A stretch of 64,000 nucleotides of DNA from Pseudomonas entomophila. Its GTDB lineage: Bacteria; Pseudomonadota; Gammaproteobacteria; Pseudomonadales; Pseudomonadaceae. The translations under genes were made by a program, and so were the position numbers. The notes under the pieces were generated by a model. The model saw nothing but the letters and a program-made list of their open reading frames with translations, was not told the DNA's origin and did no database searches. The stretch lies in the NCBI RefSeq assembly GCF_029193575.1, contig NZ_JARGCS010000040.1, forward strand, positions 1 to 64,000. The letters run 5' to 3'. Of this stretch, positions 17,270 through 26,016 are shown one piece after another. Numbering within the stretch: position 1 is the stretch's first letter; every line of letters starts with the position of its first letter.

Positions 17270-17989
17270 ATGAACGTTCTGGTAATCGGCGCCAGCAAAG
17301 GCCTGGGCAAGGCGCTCATCGAAGGCCTGGGCGACCCCGGCGACCTGCTCACCGGCGTTTCCCGCACGACTCCCGCCTGGCTCAGCCCCCGCGAAGGCGT
17401 GCAGGTGAGCTGGATCGAAGCCGACCTCAGCCAACCGCTGCCCGCTGTGGCCCATATCGAACAGGCCCTGCGTGGCCAGCCCCTCGACACGCTGATCTAC
17501 AACCTCGGCCTCTGGGAAGATCAGGCCTTCGACCCCGCCTACGATTTTCTCGAAGACCGCGACGCGCAACTGGTGGCGATGGTCGATTGCAACGTCACCG
17601 CGACCATCCTGCTGATCAAGCGCCTGCTGCCGCTGTTGCTGCGCAGTGAGCGGCCACGCCTGCTGCTGACCGGCTCGACCTCGGGCCTGCCACGCAGCGG
17701 GCGGCCCGAGGTGACCTTCGGGGCCAGCAAGTTCGCCTTGCAGGGGCTCGCCGATGCGTTGCGCGAGGGGTATCGGGCGCAAGGTTTGGGGGTGACCTGC
17801 CTGAACCTGGGGTACCTGAATACCGAGGACGGGCTGGACGTGCCGCTGGGCGAGGCGGCGGCGCGGGGGGAGGGGGCGTTGGTGCCGCTGCACGATGTGG
17901 TGCAGGTGGTGCGCACGCTGTTGGCGCTGTCGCCGGCCAGCTATGTGCGCGAGTTGACGATGCCGGCGATGCTCGACGAGCGGTTCTGA
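17270..17989 (+). CDS. Short-chain dehydrogenase/reductase
   Basis: This 239-residue classical-like SDR starts MNVLVIGASKGLGKAL after a strong AAGGAG. The dinucleotide motif GASKGLG is clear. At the catalytic site the usual YxxxK reads FGASKFAL, so the Tyr is replaced by Phe. Activity may therefore be altered or lost, unless another residue serves. It is divergent from the MetF-like gene. Pyridine-nucleotide binding is supported; the substrate is unknown. Confidence 0.78.
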   Translation: MNVLVIGASKGLGKALIEGLGDPGDLLTGVSRTTPAWLSPREGVQVSWIEADLSQPLPAVAHIEQALRGQPLDTLIYNLGLWEDQAFDPAYDFLEDRDAQLVAMVDCNVTATILLIKRLLPLLLRSERPRLLLTGSTSGLPRSGRPEVTFGASKFALQGLADALREGYRAQGLGVTCLNLGYLNTEDGLDVPLGEAAARGEGALVPLHDVVQVVRTLLALSPASYVRELTMPAMLDERF

Positions 17990-18108
17990 GGCGGGTGGCA
18001 CGGGCTGCGCCCGTGATCGCGGGGCCGATGGTGAGCCGGTAGGCGCGCGATGAGGCCGGGCCGGATACAGCACCGACAGTGGGGGCGGTGGTGCCGGGGC
18101 AATGGGGT

Positions 18109-18197
18109 GGCCCTATCGCGGGGCAAGCCCGCTCCTACAAGGTACAGCTGTCCGTCAGAACACCGCTGTAGGAACGGGCTTGCCCCGCGATAGGGCC
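18109..18197. repeat. Inverted pair of REP elements
   Basis: Two near-identical copies of the Pseudomonas REP face each other: GGCCCTATCGCGGGGCAAGC at 18109 and its complement ending at 18197. They are separated by about 28 bases. The doublet lies between convergent genes and can fold into a long hairpin, so it may also stop transcription from both sides. Confidence 0.85.
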
Positions 18198-18215
18198 GGT
18201 ACGCTCAACTCAGGA

Positions 18216-19394
18216 TCAACGCTCGATCGCCAGCGCCACGCCCTGGCCACCGCCGATGCACAGGGTCGCCAGGCCTTTCTTCGCATCGCGCTTGATCATT
18301 TCGTGCAGCAAGGTCACCAGCACCCGGCAGCCCGAGGCGCCGATCGGGTGGCCGAGGGCGATCGCCCCGCCATTGACGTTCACCCGCGCGGCATCCCACT
18401 CCAGTTCCTTGCCCACGGCCAAGGCCTGGGCGGCGAAGGCCTCGTTGGCCTCGACCAGGTCCAGGTCGGCGAACTGCCAACCGGCCTTGCTCAGACAGCG
18501 CTGGGTTGCCGACACCGGGCCGATGCCCATGATCGCCGGGTCAACGCCCGCGCTGGCGTAGCCGGCCACCTTGGCCAGCACTGGCAGGCCCAGGGCCTTG
18601 GCCTTGGCGACGCTCATCAGCAGCACCGCGGCGGCGCCGTCGTTGAGGCTGGAGGCGTTGCCGGCGGTGACGCTGCCGTCCTTCTTGAAGGCCGGGCGCA
18701 GCTTGCCCAGGGACTCGGCGGTGGTGCCGGGGCGCGGTTGCTCGTCGGTGTCGAACACCAGCGGCTCGCCTTTCTTCTGCGGGATGTGGATGGGGGTGAT
18801 CTCATCCTTGAAGCGGCCCGCCTCGATGGCGGCCACGGCCTTGCGTTGCGACTCGGCGGCGAAGGCGTCCTGCTGCTCGCGGCTGATGCCGTATTTGTCG
18901 ACCAGGTTCTCGGCGGTGATGCCCATGTGGTAGTCGTTGAAGGCGTCCCACAGGCCGTCGGTGATCATGCTGTCGACCAACTGGCCGTGGCCCATGCGCT
19001 GGCCGGTGCGTGCCGATGGCAGCACGTAGGGGGCCAGGCTCATGTTCTCCTGGCCGCCGGCGATCACCACTTCGGCATCGCCGCAGCGGATGGCCTGGGC
19101 CGCCAGGTGCAGGGCCTTGAGGCCTGAGCCGCAGACCTTGTTCAGGGTCAGGGCCGGCACGGCGTGGGGCAGGCCGGCCTTGACGGCGGCCTGGCGCGCG
19201 GGGTTCTGGCCGGCGCCGGCGGTGAGCACCTGGCCGAGGATCACCTCGTCGACCTGCGCCGGGTCCAGGCCGGTCTGCTCCAGCAGGCGCTTGATCACCG
19301 CGGCGCCCAGGTCGACGGCCGAGACGTTGGCCAAGCCACCCTGGAAAGTGCCGATGGCGGTGCGGGTGGCGGCGACGATGGCGACTTCGTTCAT
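18216..19394 (-). CDS. Acetyl-CoA C-acetyltransferase (thiolase)
   Basis: This 392-residue biosynthetic-type thiolase condenses or cleaves acetoacetyl-CoA. The nucleophile Cys88 lies in NKVCGSGLKA. The motifs NEAFAAQ, GHPIGASG (His349) and CIGGGQGVALAIE (Cys379) complete the active site. The ATG at 19394 gives the standard MNEVAIVAATRTAIG start. It stands alone downstream of fabV on the opposite strand. PhaA/AtoB-like activity in ketone body, butanoate or polyhydroxyalkanoate precursor metabolism is likely. Confidence 0.93.
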   Translation of the reverse strand: MNEVAIVAATRTAIGTFQGGLANVSAVDLGAAVIKRLLEQTGLDPAQVDEVILGQVLTAGAGQNPARQAAVKAGLPHAVPALTLNKVCGSGLKALHLAAQAIRCGDAEVVIAGGQENMSLAPYVLPSARTGQRMGHGQLVDSMITDGLWDAFNDYHMGITAENLVDKYGISREQQDAFAAESQRKAVAAIEAGRFKDEITPIHIPQKKGEPLVFDTDEQPRPGTTAESLGKLRPAFKKDGSVTAGNASSLNDGAAAVLLMSVAKAKALGLPVLAKVAGYASAGVDPAIMGIGPVSATQRCLSKAGWQFADLDLVEANEAFAAQALAVGKELEWDAARVNVNGGAIALGHPIGASGCRVLVTLLHEMIKRDAKKGLATLCIGGGQGVALAIER

Positions 19395-19517
19395 TGTTGT
19401 TCTCCGAGAGGCAAGCGTGATCGGGACAGCATTCCATGGCCTGCGCTCATTTGAGAAGTTTGTTTTTCTTTGCGATTGATCGGGTTTGCAAATGAATTGG
19501 GGTGTCTGTGCCGCCCT

Positions 19518-19609
19518 TAATCGCGGGCAAGCCCGCGCCCACAGGTACGGCGCCGCTCCCAGAAGCCGTGGTGAGCCTGTGGCAGCGGGCTTGCCCGGCG
19601 ATGAGGCCG
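19518..19609. repeat. Second inverted REP pair, in the thiolase-fabV gap
   Basis: Copies at 19518-19544 (TCGCGGGCAAGCCCGCG) and 19576-19609 (GCGGGCTTGCCCGGCGATGA) form an inverted pair. The gap 19395-19746 holds this pair, the thiolase upstream region and the fabV leader; I see no gene in it. Confidence 0.8.
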
Positions 19610-19746
19610 TCACCGCTCTGGGCATTTGAATCACCCGGCCCAGCCCGTAATATGTGTCGGATAACTTGCGGGGGTAGTCTCACCCTCTGATCAAACGGAA
19701 TCGCCCCCGGGCGCTTCCCCAGCATAAACCTGACGAGGTACAGACA

Positions 19747-20958
19747 TTGGCCATCATTCATCCCAAGGTACGCGGTTTCATCTGCACCACGACTCACCCC
19801 AAGGGCTGCGAGCTCAACGTCCGTGACCAGATCGAAGCCACCCGCAAGCTGGGCGTGCGCGAGGATGGTCCGAAGAAGGTCCTGGTGATCGGCGCCTCCA
19901 GCGGCTACGGCCTGGCAGCGCGCATCACCGCGGCGTTCGGCTTCAAGGCCGACACCCTGGGCGTGTTCTTCGAAAAGCCGGGCACCGAAACCAAGGCCGG
20001 CACCGCCGGCTGGTACAACGCCGCCGCCTTCGACAAGTTCGCCAAGGCCGACGGCCTGTACAGCAAGTCGATCAACGGTGACGCCTTCTCCGACGAAGCC
20101 CGCGCCAAGGTCATCGAGCTGATCAAGCAGGACATGGGCGGCAAGGTCGACCTGGTCATCTACTCCCTGGCCTCGCCCGTGCGCAAGCTGCCGCAGACCG
20201 GCGAACTGGTGCGCTCGGCGCTCAAGCCGATCGGCCAGCCGTACAAGTCGACCGCCATCGACACCAACAAGGACACCATCATCGAGGCCAGCATCGAGCC
20301 GGCCAGCGAGCAGGAAATCGCTGACACCGTCACCGTCATGGGCGGCCAGGACTGGCAGCTGTGGATCGACGCCCTGGCCGGCGCCGACGTGCTGGCCGAA
20401 GGCGCGCGCACCGTGGCCTTCAGCTACATCGGCACCGAGATCACCTGGCCGATCTACTGGCACGGCGCCCTGGGCCAGGCCAAGCAGGACCTGGACGAAA
20501 CCGCCCTGCGCCTGGACCAGCAGCTGGCCGGCAAGGTCAAGGGCGGCGCCAACGTGGCGGTGCTCAAGTCGGTGGTCACCCAGGCCAGCTCGGCCATTCC
20601 GGTGATGCCGCTGTACCTGTCGATGGTGTTCAAGATCATGCAGGAAAAGGGCGTCCACGAAGGCACCCAGGACCAGCTCGACCGCATGTTCCGCGAGCGC
20701 ATGTTCCGCGCCGACGGCGCCCCGGCCGAGGTGGACGAGAAAGCCCGCCTGCGGCTGGACGACTGGGAACTGCGCGACGACGTGCAGGACGCCTGCAAGG
20801 CCCTGTGGCCGCAAGTGACCACCGAGAACCTGTTCGAGCTGACCGACTACGCCGGTTACAAGAAGCAGTTCCTCAACCTGTTCGGCTTCGAGCGCGCTGA
20901 CGTCGACTACGACCAAGACGTGGCAACCGACGTACGGTTCGACTGCGTCGAGCTGTAA
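19747..20958 (+). CDS. fabV: Enoyl-ACP reductase FabV (NADH)
   Basis: This 403-residue trans-2-enoyl-ACP/CoA reductase carries out the last step of fatty acid elongation. FabV enzymes are naturally insensitive to triclosan. The NAD site GASSGYGLAARI is near residue 49, and the active-site Y-x8-K motif is Tyr237 to Lys246 (PIYWHGALGQAK). It is full length. The start is TTG at 19747, giving the family N terminus AIIHPKVRGFICTTTHPKG; no ATG is available nearby in frame. A hairpin follows the stop. Confidence 0.96.
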   Translation: MAIIHPKVRGFICTTTHPKGCELNVRDQIEATRKLGVREDGPKKVLVIGASSGYGLAARITAAFGFKADTLGVFFEKPGTETKAGTAGWYNAAAFDKFAKADGLYSKSINGDAFSDEARAKVIELIKQDMGGKVDLVIYSLASPVRKLPQTGELVRSALKPIGQPYKSTAIDTNKDTIIEASIEPASEQEIADTVTVMGGQDWQLWIDALAGADVLAEGARTVAFSYIGTEITWPIYWHGALGQAKQDLDETALRLDQQLAGKVKGGANVAVLKSVVTQASSAIPVMPLYLSMVFKIMQEKGVHEGTQDQLDRMFRERMFRADGAPAEVDEKARLRLDDWELRDDVQDACKALWPQVTTENLFELTDYAGYKKQFLNLFGFERADVDYDQDVATDVRFDCVEL

Positions 20959-20970
20959 GCAAGTCCTTGA

Positions 20971-20999
20971 CCCCGTGCCCGTTTCCGACGGGCGCGGGG
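20971..20999 (+). terminator. Hairpin after fabV
   Basis: CCCCGTGCCCG and CGGGCGCGGGG can pair with one G-U over a short TTTCCGA loop starting 12 bases after the fabV stop. There is no long T-run, so rho-independent function is only probable. Confidence 0.5.
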
Positions 21000-21114
21000 T
21001 TCCCGCCAAGGCTTGTTAACATTCTGCAACAAATCCCCTGCTGGCCCTCTGCTATGAGGCCGTTCTATACCGCAGCTATTGGCCAGGTAATCTCGCCTCG
21101 GCCGGGGAGGCAGC

Positions 21115-21801
21115 ATGCGCGTATTGCAAAAACTACAAGAACGGATCCGCCAGAAAGGTCTCAAGCGCACCTTCAAGACCTTGTTCGAACGCTACGTGTT
21201 CTTCCACTGGGAGTTGCTGTGGATGGAGCGCGACCTGGTCAGCCCCGTGCCCCCCTATAACCTCAAGGAACACCCGCCGGTGACCCTGGTGGACATCACC
21301 ACGGCCAACGCCGATGCCTTCGCGCGCTATTTCGGCGACCGCGTCGAGACCATGCGCGAACTGGCCGCCGCTGGCCACACCGGGCACATGTACCTGGATG
21401 AGCATGGCGATGCCGTGGCGTTCATCTGGGCCAGCGTGGTGGATTACCACGACAAGCACTACTACGGCTGCACCTTCCCGGTGAAACCGGGGGAATTCTT
21501 CGAGTTCGGTGGCGAGATGACCCGCCGCTTCTTCGGCACCGAGTTGTCCGTCACCGCCCAGGTCGAGCTGTGGAACGCCATGTACGCCAAGGGCTGCAAC
21601 AAGGTGGTGGACGTGGTCGAGACGCATAACGTGCCGGCGATGAAGCTGCACCTGCGCATGGGCTACCACGAGCAGGGGCGGGTGATGCACGTGTACGGCC
21701 TGTTCGGGCGCTGGAAGCTGTTCCGCGAAGCCCGCTACGACGGTTCGCGCCTGGCGGTGCTGCGCAAGCCCGGGGTGGCGCGGGCCCTGCCCACCACCTG
21801 A
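21115..21801 (+). CDS. GNAT-like N-acetyltransferase family protein
   Basis: This 228-residue protein has a basic amphipathic N terminus (LQKLQERIRQKGLKRTFKT), which may lie at the membrane surface. A GNAT-like fold follows, with the C-terminal VVETHNVPAMKLHLRMGYHE typical of the last GNAT strand and helix. The N-terminal acetyl-CoA loop is not canonical, so assignment rests on the C-terminal half. It lies alone between fabV and a hydrolase gene, each with its own intergenic space. The substrate is unknown. Confidence 0.7.
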   Translation: MRVLQKLQERIRQKGLKRTFKTLFERYVFFHWELLWMERDLVSPVPPYNLKEHPPVTLVDITTANADAFARYFGDRVETMRELAAAGHTGHMYLDEHGDAVAFIWASVVDYHDKHYYGCTFPVKPGEFFEFGGEMTRRFFGTELSVTAQVELWNAMYAKGCNKVVDVVETHNVPAMKLHLRMGYHEQGRVMHVYGLFGRWKLFREARYDGSRLAVLRKPGVARALPTT

Positions 21802-21819
21802 AGTATCAACGCGTCCCAG

Positions 21820-21853
21820 CAGGCGCGGGCTTGGCCCGCGATAGGGCCGGTAC
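21820..21853. repeat. Single REP element
   Basis: One REP copy, GCGCGGGCTTGGCCCGCGAT followed by AGGGCCGGTAC, sits between the GNAT-like gene and the alpha/beta hydrolase gene. Confidence 0.75.
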
Positions 21854-21934
21854 AGCCCCCGCAATTTTTGCTAGCGTGGACGGATTCCAAAAAAATCCGT
21901 CCGCCTCCCGGCGCGACGTCGCAGGGAGCCCTCC

Positions 21935-22843
21935 ATGAGCAGCCTGACCCAGCCCGCCACCGCTTTTCGCCACACCACCGCCGATGGCTACAGCCTCGGT
22001 GGTTTCCAATGGCGTCACGCCGAGCCCGAGCCGTTGCGCCCGCTGGTGATCATCAACGCCGCCACCTCCGTGCGCTGCCGTTACTACAGCCGCTTCGCCG
22101 ACTACCTGTTCGCCCAGGGCTGCGACGTGCTGACCTACGACTACCGCGGCATCGGCGAATCGCGCCCGGCCTCGCTGCGCGGCCTGCAAGCCTCGTGGAG
22201 CGACTGGGGCAGGCTGGACTTCGAGGCCATGCTGCAGCGCGCCGAGGCCGAGTTCCCTGGCCAGCCGGTGGACGTGGTCGGCCACAGCTTCGGCGGCTGG
22301 GCGGTGGGCCTGGCGCCCTCGGCCGGGGTGGTGCGGCGGGTGGTGATGGTCGGCGCGCAGTTCGCCTACTGGCGCGACTACGCGGCGGACCAGCGCTGGC
22401 GGCTGGTGGGCAAGTGGCATGTGCTGATGCCGCTGTTGACGCGGTTGTTCGGTTATTTCCCGGGCAAGCGCCTGGGCTGGCTGGAAGACACCCCGGCCGG
22501 GGTGGTGCGCGATTGGAGCACGCCGACGGCACGCTACGAGCAGCGCCCCAGCGCACGCCTGCTCCAGGCCCGGCCGTTCGCCCAGGTGCGGGCGCCGACC
22601 CTGGCCATCACCCTGACCGACGACCCGTTCGGCACGGTGGCCGCCACTGACCGGTTATTGAGCTACCTGGCGCATGCCGAACGCCGGCACCAGCGGCTGG
22701 CGCCGGTGGATATCGGGGAGCAGGCGGTGGGGCATTTCGCGTTTTTCCATGACCGCTTCCGCGAGCGGTTGTGGCCGATCGCGCTGGAATGGTTGCAGTG
22801 CGGGGAGTTGTCGGCGCGGGTGCCTGGCACACGGCTGGGCTGA
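21935..22843 (+). CDS. Alpha/beta hydrolase (YheT/COG4757-like esterase)
   Basis: This 302-residue cytoplasmic alpha/beta hydrolase has the nucleophile elbow GHSFGG in VVGHSFGGWAVG, an oxyanion region near VIINAATSVRCRYYSRFA, and the likely catalytic His in QAVGHFAFF near the C terminus. DYRGIGESRP is a common serine hydrolase motif. It resembles predicted esterases or lipases of unknown substrate. It is probably monocistronic and converges on the HopJ-like gene. Confidence 0.82.
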   Translation: MSSLTQPATAFRHTTADGYSLGGFQWRHAEPEPLRPLVIINAATSVRCRYYSRFADYLFAQGCDVLTYDYRGIGESRPASLRGLQASWSDWGRLDFEAMLQRAEAEFPGQPVDVVGHSFGGWAVGLAPSAGVVRRVVMVGAQFAYWRDYAADQRWRLVGKWHVLMPLLTRLFGYFPGKRLGWLEDTPAGVVRDWSTPTARYEQRPSARLLQARPFAQVRAPTLAITLTDDPFGTVAATDRLLSYLAHAERRHQRLAPVDIGEQAVGHFAFFHDRFRERLWPIALEWLQCGELSARVPGTRLG

Positions 22844-22851
22844 CCTCACAT

Positions 22852-22884
22852 CCCCTGTAGAGCGGGCTTGCCGCTCTACAGGGG
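22852..22884. terminator. Perfect 14-bp stem between convergent genes
   Basis: CCCCTGTAGAGCGG and CCGCTCTACAGGGG flank a 5-base loop. The sequence is a REP derivative lying 9 bases after the hydrolase gene and 12 before the end of the HopJ-like gene, so it may terminate both. Confidence 0.65.
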
Positions 22885-22895
22885 GCGCGCCGGTG

Positions 22896-23237
22896 TCAGG
22901 CGTTCCGGGTCAGCGGCTGCGCGGCGAAGGTCACGCCGGCCAGGCCATGGCGGATCAACGCGCGGATATTGCCATGGTCGCTGCCCTCGGGCGTGGCCAG
23001 CACGCTGCGGTAGTGCTCGCCGAAGGCCAGCAGGGCCTCCTGGTCGCTCAAGCCTTCCAGCAACGCCAGGCCCAGGGTCTTGCACGAACCTTCGTTCTGC
23101 CCGGCGGCGTTTTCCACGCCACCGTTGTTGAAGGCCTGGGGCTGGTAATCGTAATGAGCGGCGACGAACGCCAGGGTGTCGGCGAACACGTGTTCGCCGC
23201 TGGCCAGGCTCTGGCGCAGGGTGTTCAGGTCAGTCAC
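22896..23237 (-). CDS. HopJ type III effector family protein
   Basis: This 113-residue protein belongs to the HopJ domain family, first named from a plant-pathogen effector but widespread in non-pathogenic proteobacteria. It is the usual small size, with conserved FNNGGVENAAGQNEGSCK and HGNIRALIRHGLAGV. No secretion signal or type III genes are visible, so a housekeeping role is more likely than effector function. Its start overlaps the end of the DUF1244 gene by 8 bases, so the two are co-transcribed with folM. Confidence 0.85.
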   Translation of the reverse strand: MTDLNTLRQSLASGEHVFADTLAFVAAHYDYQPQAFNNGGVENAAGQNEGSCKTLGLALLEGLSDQEALLAFGEHYRSVLATPEGSDHGNIRALIRHGLAGVTFAAQPLTRNA

Positions 23238-23526
23238 GGGGTTTTCCTTGTTCGAACGCCGCCTGTTGCTCGGCGCTGGCTTCTTTCTGGTATTGGGCTT
23301 TCCACTCGGCGTAGGGCATGCCGTACACCGCCTCGCGGGCGTCGTCCAGGCTCACGTCGAGCTGGCGCTCGTCGGCGGCGGCCTTGTACCACTTGGACAG
23401 GCAGTTGCGGCAGAAGCCGGAGAGGTTCATCAGGTCGATGTTCTGCACGTCGGTGCGCTTTTGCAGGTGTTCGACCAGGCGCCGGAACGCGGCGGCTTCG
23501 AGTTCGAGCTGTTGTTGCGGGGTCAT
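23230..23526 (-). CDS. DUF1244 family protein
   Basis: This 98-residue DUF1244 protein is a short all-helical family found in proteobacteria. The conserved core MNLSGFCRNCLSKWY has a CxxC pair that might bind a metal. It is flanked by HopJ-like and folM genes in one operon with spacing of -8 and 9 bases. No function is established, and context gives only a weak link to pterin metabolism. Confidence 0.85.
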   Translation of the reverse strand: MTPQQQLELEAAAFRRLVEHLQKRTDVQNIDLMNLSGFCRNCLSKWYKAAADERQLDVSLDDAREAVYGMPYAEWKAQYQKEASAEQQAAFEQGKPRD

Positions 23527-23535
23527 GGGCGTCTC

Positions 23536-24228
23536 TCAGGTCATGCGGTTCTTCAGGTGGCGGCCACCGTTGATGACCACGTTGCTGCCAGTGCTGTACT
23601 GGCTCTCGAGCAGGAACAGCACCGCCTCGATCAGCGGCTGGGCGCCGGGCTCGAACTCCAGCAGGGCCTTTTTCAGGGTCTGCTGGCGGTAGGCCTCGTC
23701 GCCGCCCTCCTTGAGGATCAGCAAGCCCGGCAGGATACCGTTGACGCGCACCTTCGGCGCGTATTTTTCGGCGAACGACAGCACCATGTTCTGCAGCGCG
23801 GCCTTGGTCGCCGCGTAGCCGATGTGGCTCTTGCTGCCGCGCGAGGAGGTTTCGTCGCAGATGTGGATGATGTCGGCCTTGTCGAGCTTGGCCAACTGCT
23901 CGCCCAGGGCCAGGTTGAGGTGGTAGGGCGCCTCGACGTGCAGGCGGAACATGGTGTCGAGGTTGCACAGGTCGTCGTCGAGCCACAGCGAGGCATTGTG
24001 GATGATCGCGCGCAGGCCGTCGTAGTGCTGCTCGAGGTGGGCGACCAGCGCCAGCCGGTCGTGCTCCAGGCACAGGTCGGCCTGGAACTGGACGATGTTC
24101 GGGTGCGCCGCCTCGGGGCGGATGCTGCGGCTGACGCTGACGACCGTGTGGCCGGCCTGGGCCAGCGCCTGGGCGAGGGCCAGCCCGACACGCTGGCTGG
24201 CTCCGGTGATGAGGATAGGGCTGTTCAT
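23536..24228 (-). CDS. folM: Dihydromonapterin/dihydrofolate reductase-like SDR FolM
   Basis: This 230-residue SDR of the FolM/pteridine-reductase type is predicted to reduce dihydromonapterin (or dihydrofolate) with NADPH. TGASQRVGLALA contains the TGxxxRxG variant typical of FolM and PTR1. The catalytic YAATKAAL and the family stretch DETSSRGSKSHIGY are present. I chose the ATG at 24228 (MNSPILITGASQ); a TTG at 24243 would add five residues. In pseudomonads tetrahydromonapterin is the cofactor of phenylalanine hydroxylase, whose product tyrosine feeds the homogentisate pathway encoded at 33-36 kb. Confidence 0.87.
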   Translation of the reverse strand: MNSPILITGASQRVGLALAQALAQAGHTVVSVSRSIRPEAAHPNIVQFQADLCLEHDRLALVAHLEQHYDGLRAIIHNASLWLDDDLCNLDTMFRLHVEAPYHLNLALGEQLAKLDKADIIHICDETSSRGSKSHIGYAATKAALQNMVLSFAEKYAPKVRVNGILPGLLILKEGGDEAYRQQTLKKALLEFEPGAQPLIEAVLFLLESQYSTGSNVVINGGRHLKNRMT

Positions 24229-24299
24229 GTTCGGGGCGGTCAACTTGTTCGTGCGGTGAGGCCCAGCATACCCGAACTGTTTCCCTCTGGCGTGCCCCC

Positions 24300-24860
24300 T
24301 CAGCGGCTGCGCAGGCCTCGTGGCGTGTTGTCGGCGGGCGTCAGCCAGGGCGCCAGCAGGCGGGTCGACAGCGGGATGAACAGGTAGACCATCAGCGGCG
24401 TCAGCGCCAGGGTGCTGATCAGCACGCGCGGCAGCAGGTCCAACGCTGCCAGCCAGTGGCCGAACAGCAGGTTGAACAGCAGCGATACCGGGAAGAACGC
24501 CAGCCAGATGGCCGTGGCCTGTTTCCAGCGTGGCGGCTTTTGCACCGTTTCGGTGCCGAACCAGTCGTCGATGCCGGTCACGCGCCGCTCTTTGGGGCGC
24601 TCGAACAGCCCGTCGCCGCGCTGCAGCCAGGCCCGGCGCGAGGCGGAATGCTCCCAGGCGTGCAGGGTGGGCTCGTCGCCAAAGCGGAAGATGATCTGGA
24701 ATTCGTCGCCATCGCTCGGTGGCGCGAGGATGCCCGAGCCTAGGTAGCCGGGAAAGTCTGTGGCCAGCTGCTCGCCTTCGTGCAGCCAGGCCAGCAGGTC
24801 CTGGTAGCGGCCATGGGCGGCGCGGCGCGACACCATCAAGGTGACGGGTGGGGTAGACAT
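24300..24860 (-). CDS. Antibiotic biosynthesis monooxygenase domain protein with two TM segments
   Basis: This 186-residue protein has an N-terminal ABM (ferredoxin-like) domain at about 5-95 and two C-terminal hydrophobic helices: AIWLAFFPVSLLFNLLFGHW, then VLISTLALTPLMVYLFIPL. This is the COG3224 architecture. The linker holds GIDDWFGTE, conserved in the family. It is probably a membrane-anchored protein of unknown substrate. It is divergent from the MerR regulator gene across about 200 bases. Confidence 0.78.
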   Translation of the reverse strand: MSTPPVTLMVSRRAAHGRYQDLLAWLHEGEQLATDFPGYLGSGILAPPSDGDEFQIIFRFGDEPTLHAWEHSASRRAWLQRGDGLFERPKERRVTGIDDWFGTETVQKPPRWKQATAIWLAFFPVSLLFNLLFGHWLAALDLLPRVLISTLALTPLMVYLFIPLSTRLLAPWLTPADNTPRGLRSR

Positions 24861-25074
24861 CGTGTATCTCCTGACGACGGGGCTGGCGGGTAGCCGGCCC
24901 CTTTGACCTGTGCCCGGGGTGGTGGGCGACGCAGGTGTATAAGCAAGAATCGGGCGCGATTATCGCGGATTTTTTCTGGCGGGTCAGTACCGGGCGCGGC
25001 GGGGTGCGCTGACCGCTGGCGCGTCCCGGCGTAGAATGGCCGGCACAATCCTACAAGACAGAGTTTTCACTCTC

Positions 25075-26016
25075 ATGAAAGAGCCGCTTCCGGCCCACGC
25101 GATCGACGCTGCCCTGGCCCACACGGAGCTGTTCCCGATCCGCGAGGTCGCCCGCCTGACCGGCGTGAACCCGGTGACCCTGCGCGCTTGGGAGCGTCGC
25201 TACGGGCTGATCCTGCCCACCCGCACGCCCAGCGGGCACCGCTTGTATTCCCAGGCCGACATCGACGCCATCGGCAGCATCCTCGGCTGGCTGCGGCGCG
25301 GCGTGGCGGTGAGCAAGGTCGGCAGCATCCTGGCCCGTAGCCAGGCGCTGGAGCAGGGCAGCGGGGCTGCGGGCGGCGTGGACGACCCGGCGCGCTGGCA
25401 GGCGCAGGTGCGCGAGGCCGTGCACGGTTTCGACCGCGCGGAGCTGGAGCGCCTGTTCGAGCAAGTGCTGGCCAGCCACGCCCTGGAGCAGGTGTTCGAC
25501 GAGGTGTTCCTGCCGGTGTGGCAGGCACTGGGCACTGACCAGGCGGGCTTCGGCCAGCGCAGCGAGTGGCTGTTCCTCGACCAGTTCCTGCGTGGCCAGG
25601 CGCTGCTGCGGTTGCAGCGGATACGCGAGCCGAAGTCGTGGCGCGTGCTCGTGGCGCCGTTGGCGGCCGAGGGGGCTGAGTTGGAATTGCTGGTGGCCGG
25701 CTTGCTGCTGGGCGGTGACGACCTGGCCGTCACCGTGCTCGCGCCGACCCAGCCGCTGGATGAACTGGCGCTGGTCTGCGAACGCCAGCTACCCGATGCC
25801 CTGGTGCTGTTCGCCAACCATCGCCCAGCGGCGGACCTGGCCAAGCGCCTGGCACGCCTGACCCTGGGTGTGAAATGCCCGGTGCTGGTGGCGGGCGAGG
25901 CGGCGGAAATGGCCCAGGACGCCCTCGACGGCGGGCCGGTGGCCTGCCTGGGGGCAGAGGCGGGGATGATGCGGCGGCGTTTGCGCCAGTACCTGGCGGG
26001 TCAGCTCGATACCTGA
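25075..26016 (+). CDS. LitR/CarH-like MerR-family regulator lacking a B12-binding motif
   Basis: This 313-residue regulator has an N-terminal MerR HTH (FPIREVARLTGVNPVTLRAW, then RRYGLILPTRTPSGHRLYS). Its C-terminal part has the size of the CarH/LitR B12-binding module. The ExHxxG-type motif needed for B12 is not seen, as in the pseudomonad LitR group that senses light through a partner LOV protein. A LOV gene lies 0.7 kb downstream on the other strand. The start may be this ATG or the one at 25036, which adds 13 residues. It probably represses light-inducible genes in the dark. Confidence 0.82.
   Translation: MKEPLPAHAIDAALAHTELFPIREVARLTGVNPVTLRAWERRYGLILPTRTPSGHRLYSQADIDAIGSILGWLRRGVAVSKVGSILARSQALEQGSGAAGGVDDPARWQAQVREAVHGFDRAELERLFEQVLASHALEQVFDEVFLPVWQALGTDQAGFGQRSEWLFLDQFLRGQALLRLQRIREPKSWRVLVAPLAAEGAELELLVAGLLLGGDDLAVTVLAPTQPLDELALVCERQLPDALVLFANHRPAADLAKRLARLTLGVKCPVLVAGEAAEMAQDALDGGPVACLGAEAGMMRRRLRQYLAGQLDT

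Noticed and set aside
22896..23237. Virulence effector role for the HopJ-like protein
   Set aside because: No type III secretion genes, hrp box or plant-pathogen context is seen, and the family is common in harmless species.
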